Notes: generated from the sequence alone by a model not told the origin. 40,916 bases of DNA from an uncultured Bacteroidales bacterium (GCA_947177525.1 CAMWUW010000010.1:1-40916), one strand, 5' to 3'; shown: positions 8,201 to 18,600, counted from the stretch's first letter. Program-made: numbers and translations.

Positions 8201-8244
8201 TATCTTTGCCCCGGACAAATTATTCAAAAGAATGACTATCTTTG
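8201..8244 (+). promoter_or_regulatory. Two candidate obgE promoters (tandem TATCTTTG boxes)
   Basis: TATCTTTG occurs at 8201-8208 and again at 8237-8244, both perfect TAnnTTTG matches followed by GCC. Both lie between the adk terminator and obgE, giving leaders of about 135 to 175 bases. No good TTTG -33 element is seen at 19-21 bases from either. The 8103-8380 gap otherwise holds only the terminator. Confidence 0.5.
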
Positions 8245-8380
8245 CCGGCCAAAGCAGTACGGAACAATCCGGACTATTCCCCAAAGTTTTGTACGCTTTT
8301 TGTATGCATATCGGGCTTGTGCCGAAAAAAGCACAAAGACAGTCCATTTGGACATAACTTTAAACATTGACGACTAAATT

Positions 8381-9379
8381 ATGGCAGACAGCAATTTCAT
8401 TGACTACGTAAAGATATATTGCCGCTCAGGCAACGGAGGTGCAGGCTCTACCCACATGCGGAGAGAGAAATACATTCCCAAGGGTGGTCCTGACGGAGGA
8501 GACGGAGGCCGCGGAGGGCATATAATCCTGAGGGCCAATCCGCAGTTCTGGACATTGATTCACTTGAAATACCGCAAGCACATCATGGCAGAACATGGAG
8601 GAGCAGGAAGCGGACAGCTCATGAAAGGCAAGAACGGAGCGGACATCTACCTTGACGTTCCTCTCGGGACTGTTGCCAAAGATGCCGAGACGGGTGAAAT
8701 ACTTTTTGAGCTTGTAGAAGCCGGAGAAGAAAGAATACTCGTCAAAGGAGGCCGCGGAGGACTCGGAAACAATAATTTCAAGTCGGCTACCAACCAGACT
8801 CCAAGATACTCGCAGCCTGGAGAACCTTTTCAGGAGGGCTGGTTCATTCTTGAGCTTAAGCTTTTGGCCGACGTCGGTCTGGTAGGTTTTCCGAATGCCG
8901 GGAAGTCAACTCTGCTGTCAGCAGTATCTGCAGCAAGGCCGAAAATCGCAGACTATCCGTTCACTACGCTTGAGCCGAACCTCGGCATAGTGAGCTACTA
9001 CGACGACCAGTCATTCGTGATGGCCGACATTCCGGGAATCATAGAAGGTGCCCATGAAGGCAAAGGCATCGGAATGCGTTTCCTCAGGCATATAGAGAGG
9101 AACTCAATTCTCCTGTTCATGCTTCCGGCTGACGCAGATGACATTGCCAAAGGATATGGCATTCTCCTCAACGAACTCAAAGAATACAATCCAGAGCTTC
9201 TGGTAAAAGACAGAGTGCTCGCAATAACAAAATCCGACATGCTTGACGGACAGCTGAAAAGCGAAATAGAAGCAGATCTGCCTGCAGACATACCGCATGT
9301 CTTCATCTCGTCATTCACGGGAGAAGGCATCAGGCAGCTGAAAGATATGCTTTGGGAATCATTGCACAAAGAAGAATAA
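8381..9379 (+). CDS. obgE: Obg/CgtA GTPase
   Basis: This 332-residue essential GTPase acts in late 50S ribosome assembly and stress control. The glycine-rich Obg fold (residues 1-160) includes [13 protein letters not shown] and [11 protein letters not shown]. The G domain shows G1 GFPNAGKST (169-177), G3 [14 protein letters not shown] and G4 TKSD. The short C-terminus lacks the extra OCT domain found in Gram-positive versions. PAP2 follows after 12 bases, so obgE may head a long operon running into the efflux genes. Confidence 0.96.
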   Translation: MADSNFIDYVKIYCRSGNGGAGSTHMRREKYIPKGGPDGGDGGRGGHIILRANPQFWTLIHLKYRKHIMAEHGGAGSGQLMKGKNGADIYLDVPLGTVAKDAETGEILFELVEAGEERILVKGGRGGLGNNNFKSATNQTPRYSQPGEPFQEGWFILELKLLADVGLVGFPNAGKSTLLSAVSAARPKIADYPFTTLEPNLGIVSYYDDQSFVMADIPGIIEGAHEGKGIGMRFLRHIERNSILLFMLPADADDIAKGYGILLNELKEYNPELLVKDRVLAITKSDMLDGQLKSEIEADLPADIPHVFISSFTGEGIRQLKDMLWESLHKEE

Positions 9380-9391
9380 AAACATTTCATC

Positions 9392-10012
9392 ATGACTTGG
9401 AACGACATACATCTGCTTGACCAGCATATTACGCTGAAAATAAACGGCTGGCATTCTGCTTTCAGTGACAAAGTCTGGGCATTTTTCTCAGACATACCTG
9501 TATGGATTCCCCTCTATGCCCTTATCGTCGCGTTCATCATCTGGCGGCTCGGGTGGAAAAAGGGACTGATAGTAGTGGCCGCAGCCCTGGCAACATTCGG
9601 ATTCTGCGACCAGTTTTCCAATCTGATAAAGAATATCGTATGCAGAGTAAGGCCGCTCAATGATGAATTCATGCTTGCCAACGGACTTAATGTCCTGGAA
9701 TGGGGAGGAGGATACAGTTTCTTTTCTGCACATGCGGCAAATGTCCTCGGACTGGCCACAAGTACCTTGGTGGGCCTCCGCGAAGACAAGCGCATGAAAT
9801 ATTACGGTTATGCGGCATTCATGTTCACATGGGCCGTGCTTGTATCCGTAAGCCGCATTTTCGTCGGAAGGCATTACTTCGGCGATGTTCTCACAGGTGC
9901 GGTCATCGGTGCGGCTGCAGGCCTTGCATTCGGATTTATTGCCCGTCTTGCAATACGCCGTTTTCTGAATAAAAGAACAAATCCCGTAAACACAGTAGCA
10001 CAAAAATCATAG
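9392..10012 (+). CDS. PAP2 family membrane phosphatase
   Basis: A 206-residue integral membrane phosphatase. The three PAP2 motifs are complete: K80-N6-RP (KNIVCRVRP), SFFSAHA (the PSGH-equivalent motif with His114) and SRIFVGRHYFGD (SR-N5-H-N3-D). About five hydrophobic segments surround them. Substrates in this family include undecaprenyl pyrophosphate, lipid A phosphates and phosphatidylglycerol phosphate; the sequence does not decide between them. It lies 12 bases after obgE and 9 bases before the efflux adaptor gene, so it is probably co-transcribed with both. Confidence 0.88.
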   Translation: MTWNDIHLLDQHITLKINGWHSAFSDKVWAFFSDIPVWIPLYALIVAFIIWRLGWKKGLIVVAAALATFGFCDQFSNLIKNIVCRVRPLNDEFMLANGLNVLEWGGGYSFFSAHAANVLGLATSTLVGLREDKRMKYYGYAAFMFTWAVLVSVSRIFVGRHYFGDVLTGAVIGAAAGLAFGFIARLAIRRFLNKRTNPVNTVAQKS

Positions 10013-10021
10013 CAAAATATT

Positions 10022-11197
10022 ATGAACATCAAAAAGTTCCTAAGGTCCAAATGGCTCATGGCAGCCTTGGCCATAATCATTATTGCAGTCATTCTTTGCA
10101 TAGTGCTCAAGCCAAAACCTCAGGCTGTCGTTCTGCCGACTGTAGCGACAGAATCCGTAAAGACGGAAGATGTGTATATATATGGTGACTACGTGGGAAG
10201 GATACGCGCACAGCAATTTGTCGAAATCAGGGCACGCGTCGAAGGATACCTTGAAAAAATGCTGTTTGAAGAGGGTACATACGTAAAGAAAGGACAGACT
10301 CTTTTCATAATTGACCCGCAGATATACCGTGCACAGGCAAACCGTGCCAAGGCACAGCTGAACAAGGCAAGGGCACAGGCGACAAAGGCAAAGCGAGACC
10401 TTGACCGCATACGCCCTCTTTATGAGCAGAATGCAGCCAGCCTTCTTGACCTGGACAACGCGACCGCCTCATACGAAAGCGCACTTGCGGATGTTGCCGT
10501 ATGTGAAGCCGACCTTACACAGGCAGAAATGACCTTAGGCTATACGGCCGTACAGTCCCCCATTTCCGGTTATATATCCGAAAGGAATGCAGACATAGGA
10601 ACCCTTGTAGGCCCCGGCGGCAAGTCTTTGCTGGCCACAATAGTCAAAAGCGACACGGTACGCGTAGACTTCAGCATGACAGCCCTTGACTACCTGCGCA
10701 GCAAAAACCGCAATGTGAATATCGGACACAGGGACACAACACGCAAATGGGACCCGTACATCACTGTTACCCTTGCAGACGGTTCACAGTATCCGTACCG
10801 CGGCCTGGTGGATTTCGCCGACCCGCAGGTTGACCCTCAGACCGGCACATTCGGAGTACGTGCAGAAATGCCCAATCCGGACCAGACTCTGCTTCCCGGC
10901 CAGTTCACCCAGGTAAAGCTTCTGCTTGATGTGCATGAAAATGCCGTAGTGGTACCTTCCAAGGCACTCATCATAGAAAAAGGAGGAGCATACATTTTCG
11001 TCGTAAGACCGGACAATGTGGCTGAGAAGAGGCTTGTAGTGACAGGGCCGGAAATCTCCGGTAACCGTACTGTGATAGAGCGCGGCCTGGTTACTGGCGA
11101 GCATATTGTTGTCGAAGGCTATCACAAGCTGACCCACGGCATGCAGGTCGAGACTGTGGAGACATCCGGCGACGGCATGGCAAACATAGAAGAATAA
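10022..11197 (+). CDS. RND efflux periplasmic adaptor (membrane fusion protein)
   Basis: A 391-residue AcrA/MexA-like adaptor that bridges the inner-membrane pump and the outer-membrane channel. It is anchored by one N-terminal transmembrane helix (about residues 12-27) rather than a lipid, since no lipobox cysteine is present. The first half-lipoyl region is FVEIRARVEGYLEK, a long alpha-hairpin rich in Ala/Lys/Arg follows (about 100-165), then the second half YTAVQSPISGYISERN and the beta-barrel domain. The pump gene follows after three bases. Confidence 0.93.
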   Translation: MNIKKFLRSKWLMAALAIIIIAVILCIVLKPKPQAVVLPTVATESVKTEDVYIYGDYVGRIRAQQFVEIRARVEGYLEKMLFEEGTYVKKGQTLFIIDPQIYRAQANRAKAQLNKARAQATKAKRDLDRIRPLYEQNAASLLDLDNATASYESALADVAVCEADLTQAEMTLGYTAVQSPISGYISERNADIGTLVGPGGKSLLATIVKSDTVRVDFSMTALDYLRSKNRNVNIGHRDTTRKWDPYITVTLADGSQYPYRGLVDFADPQVDPQTGTFGVRAEMPNPDQTLLPGQFTQVKLLLDVHENAVVVPSKALIIEKGGAYIFVVRPDNVAEKRLVVTGPEISGNRTVIERGLVTGEHIVVEGYHKLTHGMQVETVETSGDGMANIEE

Positions 11198-11200
11198 TTC

Positions 11201-14200
11201 ATGAAAAGCGACTTTTTTATTGACAGGCCCGTATTGTCGGCCGTAGTCTCCATATTGATTGTGATTGTCGGCTGCATAGGCCTTGTCATGCTTCCGGTCG
11301 ACCAGTATCCGCAGATAGTTCCGCCTGTGGTACGTATTTCCGCATCATATCCTGGTGCAGACGCACAGACTGTAACCCAGGCTGTGGCAACACCTATAGA
11401 GCAGCAGCTCAACGGTGCACCGGGAATGATATATATGGAATCATCCAGCACCAACAACGGAAGCTTTTCTGCAACCGTGACTTTTGACATTTCCACAGAC
11501 CCGGACCTTGCGGCCGTGGAAATCCAGAACAGGATAAAAATCGCAGAGGCACGTCTTCCGTCTGAAGTCGTACAGAACGGACTCTCAGTCGAGAAACAGG
11601 CTGCAAGCAAGCTGATGACGATAACCCTGCTTTCATCGGACCCTAAATTCGATGAAATCTACCTCAGTAATTATGCGACACTCAATGTATTGGACATACT
11701 CAGACGTATCCCCGGAGTGGGCAGCATATCCAACATCGGAAGCCGGTACTATGCAATGCAGATCTGGGTACAGCCGGACAAGCTCGCTGACATGGGGCTT
11801 ACAGTCCAGGACCTCCAGTCTGCAATAAAAGACCAGAACCGCGAGTCTGCTGCAGGTGTGCTCGGCCAGGCGCCGATTACAGGAGCAGACATCACCATTC
11901 CCATCACGGCACAGGGCCGTCTGTCTTCTGTCGGGGAATTCGAGGATATCGTCGTAAAGGCATATCCCAACGGCTCTGTAATCAGGCTGAGGGATGTCGC
12001 CAGAATTTCTCTTGAGGCCTCTTCCTACTCCACTGAAAGCGGAATAAACGGCCTGAATGCGGCTGTTTTGGACATCAAGATGCTTCCGGGCGCAAATGCG
12101 ATGGAAGTTGCAGATGCAGTCAAAGAGGCCATGGAGGGAATTGCGGCGAATTTTCCGGAAGGCATTTCATACGAGATACCTTTCGACATGACAACTTACA
12201 TTGCCCAGTCAATACATAATGTCTACAGAACGCTTTTTGAAGCCTTGCTGCTTGTCATCATTGTAGTGTTTCTGTCGCTGCAGAACTGGAGGGCAACGAT
12301 TATACCTGTGATAGCAGTCCCGATATCCCTTATCGGAACATTCGGTGTGATGCTGTGCTTCGGCTTCTCCCTGAATATGCTGACACTGCTCGGACTCATT
12401 CTCGCAATCGGAATTGTCGTGGACGATGCAATTGTAGTCGTGGAAAACGTGGACCGCATTATGAATGAGGAGGGACTGTCTGCGTATGAGGCAACCAAAA
12501 AGGCAATGCAGGGCCTTGGAGGAGCACTCATAGCCATGTCTCTTGTTCTATGCGCCGTATTCGTGCCGGTAAGTTTTCTCGGAGGCATAACAGGGCAGCT
12601 GTACAGGCAGTTCACAATAACCATCGCTGTTTCTGTCATCATATCAACAATTGTAGCCCTCACTCTCAGTCCTGTGATGTGTTCGCTCCTTCTGAAGCCG
12701 GACAGCGGCAAAAAGAACAAGATATTCAGACGGATCAATTTCACTCTTGCCGTCGGGAACAAGTTCTACGGCAGAATGATCAAATGGGCGCTGTCCCACT
12801 CACGCCGCATGTTTGCCGCATTCGGAGTCATACTCGCAGGCATCTGGATGATGAACAGGATTCTTCCGCAGAGCTTTATGCCTAAAGAGGACCAGGGCTA
12901 TTTCACTGTTGAGCTGGAACTTCCTGAAGGAGCTACTCTCGAAAGGACAAGAACCGTCACAGAAAGGGCAATGACATTCCTGCTGGAAGACCCAGACATA
13001 GAATATGTTCTCAATGTTACCGGTTCAAGCCCGCGTCTTGGCGCAAGTCCGGCGAGAAGCCAGCTGACAGTCATTCTGAAGCCATGGAAAGAGAGGGAGA
13101 CTTCCGAAATAAATGAAATCATGGAGCGTGTAAGGACGGAACTTTCACGATATCCTGAAAGCAAAGTCTATATTTCGACGCCGGCGCTTATTCCAGGCCT
13201 CGGAAATTCCGGAGGTTTCGAAATGGTGCTGGAGGCCAGGGACGGCACAAGCTATGCAGACCTGCAGCAGGCCGTAGATACGCTTCTGTTCTATGCCGAG
13301 AAAAGCCCGAAGCTAAGCACCGTAATGTCCTCAATGCAAAAGGATATTCCGCAGCTGTACTTCGATGTAGACCGTGACAAGGCAAAACTGTCCGGCGTAC
13401 CTATTTCCGACATATTCTCGACAATGAAGGCCTTCACAGGCTCCATATATGTCAATGACTTCAATATGTTCAACCGTGTGTACAGGGTATATATACAGGC
13501 TGAATCAGACTACCGTGCCCGCCGTGACAATCTCAACCTATTCTTTGTAAGAGGCTCCGGAGGTACAATGATTCCTGTGACGGCTCTCGGAACCACTCAT
13601 TATACCACCGGCTCCGGTACAATCAAAAGATTCAACATGTTCCAGTCTGCCATCATATCGGGAGAGGCTGCACACGGATACAGCTCAGGCCAGGCGATGA
13701 AAGAACTGGAGAAGATTGCGGCCGAGCACCTGCCGTCTTCAATAGGTGTGGAATGGAGCGGACTCTCATATCAGGAAAAACGCGAAGGAGGACAGACCGG
13801 AATCGTGCTCGCACTGGCATTCCTTTTCGTATTCCTCTTTCTTGCTGCACAATATGAGAGCTGGTCGATACCGATTGCGGTAATCCTGTCCCTCCCGGTG
13901 GCTGTCATAGGAGCCTATATAGGCGTATGGTGCTGCGGGCTGGAGAACAACATATATTTCCAGATCGGACTTGTAATGCTTGTGGGACTGGTAGCCAAGA
14001 ATGCAATTCTCATTGTCGAATTCGCCAATGAAGAAGTAAAGAAAGGGCTTGACCCGAAGTCCGCAGCACTTACCGCAGCACGCCTCCGTTTCCGGCCTAT
14101 CGTGATGACGTCCCTGTCATTCATACTGGGCCTGCTGCCTCTGGTCTTTGCATCAGGCCCAGGCTCTGCCAGCCGCCAGGGAATAGGCACCGGCGTATTT

Positions 14201-14296
14201 TTCGGAATGTCAGTTGCAATTACCGTAGGAATCGTGTTTGTACCGTTCTTTTTTGTATGCATTTACAAAATCAAAGCTAAATTGAAGAGAAAATGA
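11201..14296 (+). CDS. RND multidrug efflux pump, AcrB/HAE1 type
   Basis: A 1031-residue proton-driven transporter, the normal length for HAE1 pumps, which export drugs, bile acids or other hydrophobic compounds. The start MKSDFFIDRPVLSAVVSI is canonical. Proton-relay residues are intact: the TM4 aspartate pair (Asp408-Asp409 in GIVVDDAIVVVENV) and the TM10 lysine (Lys933 in VAKNAILIVEFANEE). Twelve membrane spans in two repeats with two large periplasmic loops can be traced. No local TetR or MarR regulator adjoins the operon. Its stop overlaps the channel gene's start (ATGA). Confidence 0.96.
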   Translation: MKSDFFIDRPVLSAVVSILIVIVGCIGLVMLPVDQYPQIVPPVVRISASYPGADAQTVTQAVATPIEQQLNGAPGMIYMESSSTNNGSFSATVTFDISTDPDLAAVEIQNRIKIAEARLPSEVVQNGLSVEKQAASKLMTITLLSSDPKFDEIYLSNYATLNVLDILRRIPGVGSISNIGSRYYAMQIWVQPDKLADMGLTVQDLQSAIKDQNRESAAGVLGQAPITGADITIPITAQGRLSSVGEFEDIVVKAYPNGSVIRLRDVARISLEASSYSTESGINGLNAAVLDIKMLPGANAMEVADAVKEAMEGIAANFPEGISYEIPFDMTTYIAQSIHNVYRTLFEALLLVIIVVFLSLQNWRATIIPVIAVPISLIGTFGVMLCFGFSLNMLTLLGLILAIGIVVDDAIVVVENVDRIMNEEGLSAYEATKKAMQGLGGALIAMSLVLCAVFVPVSFLGGITGQLYRQFTITIAVSVIISTIVALTLSPVMCSLLLKPDSGKKNKIFRRINFTLAVGNKFYGRMIKWALSHSRRMFAAFGVILAGIWMMNRILPQSFMPKEDQGYFTVELELPEGATLERTRTVTERAMTFLLEDPDIEYVLNVTGSSPRLGASPARSQLTVILKPWKERETSEINEIMERVRTELSRYPESKVYISTPALIPGLGNSGGFEMVLEARDGTSYADLQQAVDTLLFYAEKSPKLSTVMSSMQKDIPQLYFDVDRDKAKLSGVPISDIFSTMKAFTGSIYVNDFNMFNRVYRVYIQAESDYRARRDNLNLFFVRGSGGTMIPVTALGTTHYTTGSGTIKRFNMFQSAIISGEAAHGYSSGQAMKELEKIAAEHLPSSIGVEWSGLSYQEKREGGQTGIVLALAFLFVFLFLAAQYESWSIPIAVILSLPVAVIGAYIGVWCCGLENNIYFQIGLVMLVGLVAKNAILIVEFANEEVKKGLDPKSAALTAARLRFRPIVMTSLSFILGLLPLVFASGPGSASRQGIGTGVFFGMSVAITVGIVFVPFFFVCIYKIKAKLKRK

Positions 14297-15675
14297 AATT
14301 CCATATAATATCGGCAATAACATTGGCAGCCATCATTTCATATAGCTGTTCTGCCGTAAAGCAATGCGCTGAGCCTCAATTGGACATACCGGAAGAATAC
14401 ACTTCATTCAAAGCCGACTCACTGACCATAGCAGACGTGGAATGGTGGCGTTTCTATGGGGACAGCACACTGTGCAGGCTTATAAGCCAGACCCTTGAAT
14501 ACAACAAGGATATGCTTGCGGCTGCAGCAAGAGTTGAGCGTTTCCGCCAGACATACAGAATAAGCAAGGCCGGACAGCTGCCTGAGATAGGAGGAAAACT
14601 TGCGGCTGACTATGAGACCAATGACTACTTTGAAGGCAAATCAGTAAGAGACCCCGAGTTTGACCTGAAATTTTCAGTAAGCTGGGAAATTGACCTCTGG
14701 GGCAATCTGAGGTGGGCAAAAAGAAAGGGCCAATCAGAATACCTCGCTTCCGTTGAAGATGAGAGAGCTCTCAGGATGACACTTATTTCAGAAGTAGCCT
14801 CGGCATATTATACATTGACAGCTCTTGACGATGAACTTGACATCGTCCGGAACACTCTGGCGATGAGAAATGAAGGCCTGAAGCAGGCGAAGCTGCGCTA
14901 TGAAGGCGGACTGACATCGGAGACCGTGTACCAGCAGGCCCAGGTGGAGTATGCGTCAGCAGCTGCGCTTGTGCCGGAGCTTGAGCACAAAATCAAAGTT
15001 GCCGAAAATGCAATAGCCCTGCTCATGGGCAAATATCCGAACTGGAAAGTAGAGAGACACACATACGACGGAAACATTGCGGAAGGAATAACCATTCCGG
15101 AAAGCATCTCATCCGAACTTCTCATGCGAAGACCTGATGTGAGGGCCTCAGAACAGCGTCTTAAGGCTGCAATGTCTGCTGTGGGAATAGCATGGGCCGA
15201 CCGTTTTCCAAGACTTACAATCGGGCTTACCGGAGGATTGGAAAACGATGCACTCAAAGGCTTCTTCAGGTCACCGTTCTCATACGTAGCCGGAGCTTTG
15301 GCGGGCCCCATATTCAGCTTCGGACGCAAACAGGCAAAGTATAAGGCCGCCATTGCCTCTTATGACGAGGCAAGATATAATTACGAAAAGAAAGTTCTGG
15401 AAGTATTCAAGGAGACCGACGATGCTGTGTCGGCATGGCGCAAAGCCAAGGAAAGAGTAGAGCTTAAGCGCACTCTGCGTGACGCGTCATACAAATACAT
15501 GAATCTGTCCAGACTGCAATACCGCAGCGGAAGCGTCATGTATCTGGATGTGCTTGATGCGCAGAGGCACTATCTTGAAGCCCAGATCAGCCTCGGGAAT
15601 GCCATCCGTGACGAGCATCTGTCTCTCGTATATCTTTACAAGACTCTCGGAGGTGGATGGAATACGAATGACTAA
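14293..15675 (+). CDS. TolC/NodT-like outer-membrane efflux lipoprotein
   Basis: A 460-residue outer-membrane channel completing the tripartite pump. The N-terminus has a lipoprotein signal with a likely lipidated cysteine at position 19 in ISYSCSAVK. Two OEP repeats rich in long helices follow, with the NodT-type motifs SWEIDLWGN and LLMRRPDVRASEQRL and the C-terminal YRSGSVMYLDVLDAQR. It overlaps the pump gene by four bases. Its stop codon overlaps the convergent murF stop, leaving no intergenic space. Confidence 0.93.
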   Translation: MKFHIISAITLAAIISYSCSAVKQCAEPQLDIPEEYTSFKADSLTIADVEWWRFYGDSTLCRLISQTLEYNKDMLAAAARVERFRQTYRISKAGQLPEIGGKLAADYETNDYFEGKSVRDPEFDLKFSVSWEIDLWGNLRWAKRKGQSEYLASVEDERALRMTLISEVASAYYTLTALDDELDIVRNTLAMRNEGLKQAKLRYEGGLTSETVYQQAQVEYASAAALVPELEHKIKVAENAIALLMGKYPNWKVERHTYDGNIAEGITIPESISSELLMRRPDVRASEQRLKAAMSAVGIAWADRFPRLTIGLTGGLENDALKGFFRSPFSYVAGALAGPIFSFGRKQAKYKAAIASYDEARYNYEKKVLEVFKETDDAVSAWRKAKERVELKRTLRDASYKYMNLSRLQYRSGSVMYLDVLDAQRHYLEAQISLGNAIRDEHLSLVYLYKTLGGGWNTND

Positions 15676-17117
15676 AGAGAAGCCAGGACCTTTTCCATAC
15701 GCGTCCCGCGCGACCCTTTCACCAGTACGGCAGTATCGGAAACAGGATTCTGTCCAAGCCACGCTGCAAGTTCTCCGGATGCAGCGAACCATATAATGCG
15801 GCATTTGCCGAAATACAGTTCAAGCATGTCCGGAGACTCTGAAACAACGGAACATTTGCCTGTCCCTGCAAATTCCCTCAATACATTTCCGAATTCATTT
15901 CCAACAAAAGCCAGCATGCAGATTTGCATTGCCATTGCCTTTTCAACAATACGGAAATGCTCGGCAAACGAGTCCTCCCCCAATTCCAGCATATCTCCAA
16001 GCATGGCAGCCTTTCTGTCGGATGAAAAAGATGCAAAATTGTCCAATGCAGCTTCCATGCTCGTAGGATTGGCATTGTAAGCATCGACAATAAGGACATT
16101 TCTTTCAGTGGCTGTCATCTGTGAGCGGCTGTTTGACGGGACGTATGCAGCAAGGGCAGCAGCAGCATCTTCTGCAGAAATACCGAAATGCTCTCCTACG
16201 GCAATTGCAGCCATGACATTGTCGGCATTGTAGGCACCTACCAGATTGGTGCACACAGTCAGTTCATTCTGACCTCCGCACAAACTCCCGGCACCGGAAG
16301 GGATTGCAATCCTTAGGAAAGGATGCCCGGCCGATGTTTCAAGTATGCGGGCATTCCGGTATCCGAGTCCGTATGGAAGAACCAGGGAATAAGGGCGTTC
16401 AGGATCATTGTGAAGACCGCGTTCAGAGGCCATTCTGCACAGATGCGGATTGTCGGCATTAAGAAAGACACGGTCTCCTGTCCTTCTTAGATAATCATAT
16501 AGTTCTCCCTTAGTTTTCATGACACCTTCAAAACTGCCGAAACCGAGAAGATGCGCCTTTCCGACATTTGTAATGAGTCCATAATCAGGAAGGGCGATGT
16601 CAACCAGTTCCTTGATGTCTCCCAGATGGCTTGCCCCCATCTCAATTACAGCAATCTGTGTCCGGCTGTCTATACGCAGCAGAGTCAAAGGCACACCGAT
16701 ACTGTTATTCAGATTTCCTTCCGTGGCCGTCACGCGGTATTTCACAGAAAGCACCTCACGGATAAGTTCCTTTGTGGTGGTTTTCCCGTTCGTACCTGTC
16801 AAAGCAATAACCGTCAGTGGCTTGCCGTCTACAAAAGTCATGGAGCGGTGCCATCTTGCAAGATTCTGCAAGGTCTTCAGCGTATCATCAACGGCAATAA
16901 TTCTGCTGTCTGATGAAGAAGACAAAGCCACAGGTGAGCCTGAGTCAACGACAGCATAGGCCGCACCGGCCTCCAGTGCTTTGAGCGCATACTCATTGCC
17001 GTCGAAATTCTCGCCTTTAAGGGCAAAAAACAATTCTCCTCCTTTCAGGGTGCGGGTATCCGTGGTCACGGCGCCGCATTTCCTGAATATATCATACAAT
17101 CCGACTATATCCATCAT
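15672..17117 (-). CDS. murF: UDP-N-acetylmuramoyl-tripeptide--D-alanyl-D-alanine ligase
   Basis: This 481-residue Mur ligase adds D-Ala-D-Ala to the UDP-MurNAc-tripeptide, the last cytoplasmic step of the peptidoglycan precursor. The ATP-binding loop [13 protein letters not shown] is at 105-117, followed by [14 protein letters not shown] and [15 protein letters not shown], which are MurF-specific. It starts inside the end of dut (ATGA overlap), so dut and murF form an operon. It ends with a TAG sharing bases with the efflux channel's TAA. It lies away from any dcw cluster in this window. Confidence 0.96.
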   Translation of the reverse strand: MMDIVGLYDIFRKCGAVTTDTRTLKGGELFFALKGENFDGNEYALKALEAGAAYAVVDSGSPVALSSSSDSRIIAVDDTLKTLQNLARWHRSMTFVDGKPLTVIALTGTNGKTTTKELIREVLSVKYRVTATEGNLNNSIGVPLTLLRIDSRTQIAVIEMGASHLGDIKELVDIALPDYGLITNVGKAHLLGFGSFEGVMKTKGELYDYLRRTGDRVFLNADNPHLCRMASERGLHNDPERPYSLVLPYGLGYRNARILETSAGHPFLRIAIPSGAGSLCGGQNELTVCTNLVGAYNADNVMAAIAVGEHFGISAEDAAAALAAYVPSNSRSQMTATERNVLIVDAYNANPTSMEAALDNFASFSSDRKAAMLGDMLELGEDSFAEHFRIVEKAMAMQICMLAFVGNEFGNVLREFAGTGKCSVVSESPDMLELYFGKCRIIWFAASGELAAWLGQNPVSDTAVLVKGSRGTRMEKVLASL

Positions 17118-17545
17118 ATTCCTGTGCTTCCGAAGCCTCCTTCTCCCCTTTCAGTATCCTCAAGACATTCAGTCTCATCCCACTCTATCTTCTTATATTC
17201 AGCTATCACCATCTGGGCCACGCGCTCTCCCGGATTCACGACAAATGGAGTATCAGACAGATTCACAAGGATGACCTTGATCTCTCCCCTGTAGTCAGCA
17301 TCTATCGTTCCAGGAGAATTAAGCACGGTTATCCCATGTTTTGCGGCCAATCCGCTTCGTGGACGCACCTGAGCCTCTGTCCCGTCCGGAAGGGCGATAA
17401 AAATTCCTGTAGGAATCATGGCTCTCCCAAGAGGAGCAAGAGTCATTGGTTCTACGATGTCTGCCTTCAAATCCATTCCGGCGGACTTTTCAGTGGCATA
17501 ACACGGAAGCGGCCACTGCGATTTATTCACTATTTTGACTTTCAT
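17114..17545 (-). CDS. dut: dUTP diphosphatase (dUTPase)
   Basis: This 143-residue trimeric enzyme hydrolyses dUTP to dUMP, supplying thymidylate synthesis and keeping uracil out of DNA. All five motifs are present: AGMDLKAD (22-29), [11 protein letters not shown] (61-71), [11 protein letters not shown] (79-89), GERVAQMVI (106-114) and the C-terminal [10 protein letters not shown] (133-142). The frame is open back to 17668, but the start was placed at 17545 because MKVKIVN is where family members begin and because a promoter -7 box lies at 17572-17579, inside the longer frame. Confidence 0.95.
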   Translation of the reverse strand: MKVKIVNKSQWPLPCYATEKSAGMDLKADIVEPMTLAPLGRAMIPTGIFIALPDGTEAQVRPRSGLAAKHGITVLNSPGTIDADYRGEIKVILVNLSDTPFVVNPGERVAQMVIAEYKKIEWDETECLEDTERGEGGFGSTGI

Positions 17546-17571
17546 TGCACTTATACTTACATAGTAACTCA

Positions 17572-17579
17572 CAAAAATA
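17572..17579 (-). promoter_or_regulatory. dut-murF promoter -7 box
   Basis: On the minus strand this reads TATTTTTG, a perfect TAnnTTTG match, with about 22 bases of leader to the dut ATG at 17545. It supports the shorter dut start. Confidence 0.6.
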
Positions 17580-17734
17580 CACAAATAATTTCTAAAACAT
17601 CCCCCGGGCGGGCAAACAAAGATTCGCTTCAGAATGAGAAACACCCTTGAAAAACAAGGCACTCCCATAAAGTTCTCAAAAAACCAAAGGAGCGGCCTCA
17701 GCAGTCTTCCTGATTTTCTCCGACACCCGGAAAG

Positions 17735-18595
17735 TCAATGAATGGGCCTGTGGCAGCTGCGCCTATAGGCACGCATATTGTCACGAAGGGATGCATGCTC
17801 ACTTTCAGGAAGTGCCCAGTCGAGGAACCTTTCACAAATATAGTCCTCAGCCTGCCCTGACGGATGACACATGTCCTCTGCATAGAACCTGTAGTCCCTC
17901 AGTTCATCATTCATTATTTCATAAGCCGGAAAATAGTCCGTCTCCCCCGCCCCGGCACAGACTTCGTCCACACCGAGCAAAAGAACGGATTTACTTATCT
18001 GGTTCCCGTGTGCACCGTCGCGGAAATGCCGTATAGGACTGACAGTAAAAATGATGTCCCTTCCATGGCACAATTCCGCCATCCGCTTCAATGCAGCCGC
18101 AGTCTCCCCTACCGTGCACAGCCTGCGGTCAAACTCAGCGGCATTCCTTTTCAGGCAATTTGACACTACGCGTCCACGCCCTGCATGAAAATAGCACCAT
18201 GCCGTCCCGAGGGTGACAATAACCTTGGTGCACCTTGCCCAGAAATCAGACGCTTCCAGAAGAGCAGCATTTGCGCACTCCAGGAACCCGTCCGCAGAAG
18301 GCCTTGCAAATGAAGTATGATGACTGAACGAACAGAACAGCTCCGACCCGGCCCCCATCTGCACCACGTCTTCTTCCACAAACAGCTTTCCTTCTGCAAG
18401 CCGTTCAATGGAAGACAAGATTGAAAGAGGATTGTAAAGAGTTCCGAACGGATTTACACACACGTCAAAGCCATAATTGCCGAGACGCTCCCCGATGCTG
18501 TCCGTAAAGCAGCTTCCGAGCATAAGAATCCTGTCCGAATAAGAAATGCCGGTCCTGCACGGAAGATCGGCAACTGGTGTCTGCAATCTTATCAT
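17735..18595 (-). CDS. GSCFA domain-containing protein
   Basis: A protein of about 286 residues carrying the GSCFA signature as GSCFTDSIG (27-35), followed by VNPFGTLYNPLSI. The fold is related to SGNH/GDSL hydrolases, with Ser28 as the likely nucleophile and the late histidine in HPSGQAEDYI as the possible catalytic base. The substrate is unknown; esterase or lipase activity is inferred. The frame extends to an ATG at 18613, but the ATG at 18595 matches family N-termini and lies just below a -7 box at 18601-18608. No signal peptide is seen. It lies 189 bases upstream of dut on the same strand. Confidence 0.82.
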   Translation of the reverse strand: MIRLQTPVADLPCRTGISYSDRILMLGSCFTDSIGERLGNYGFDVCVNPFGTLYNPLSILSSIERLAEGKLFVEEDVVQMGAGSELFCSFSHHTSFARPSADGFLECANAALLEASDFWARCTKVIVTLGTAWCYFHAGRGRVVSNCLKRNAAEFDRRLCTVGETAAALKRMAELCHGRDIIFTVSPIRHFRDGAHGNQISKSVLLLGVDEVCAGAGETDYFPAYEIMNDELRDYRFYAEDMCHPSGQAEDYICERFLDWALPESEHASLRDNMRAYRRSCHRPIH

Positions 18596-18600
18596 AGGCA

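Noticed and set aside
8156..8377. A 73-codon open frame between adk and obgE
   Set aside because: It begins inside the right arm of the adk terminator, contains both candidate obgE promoters and has no recognisable protein features.
17546..17668. N-terminal extension of dut by 41 codons
   Set aside because: No dUTPase similarity, and the promoter -7 box lies inside it.
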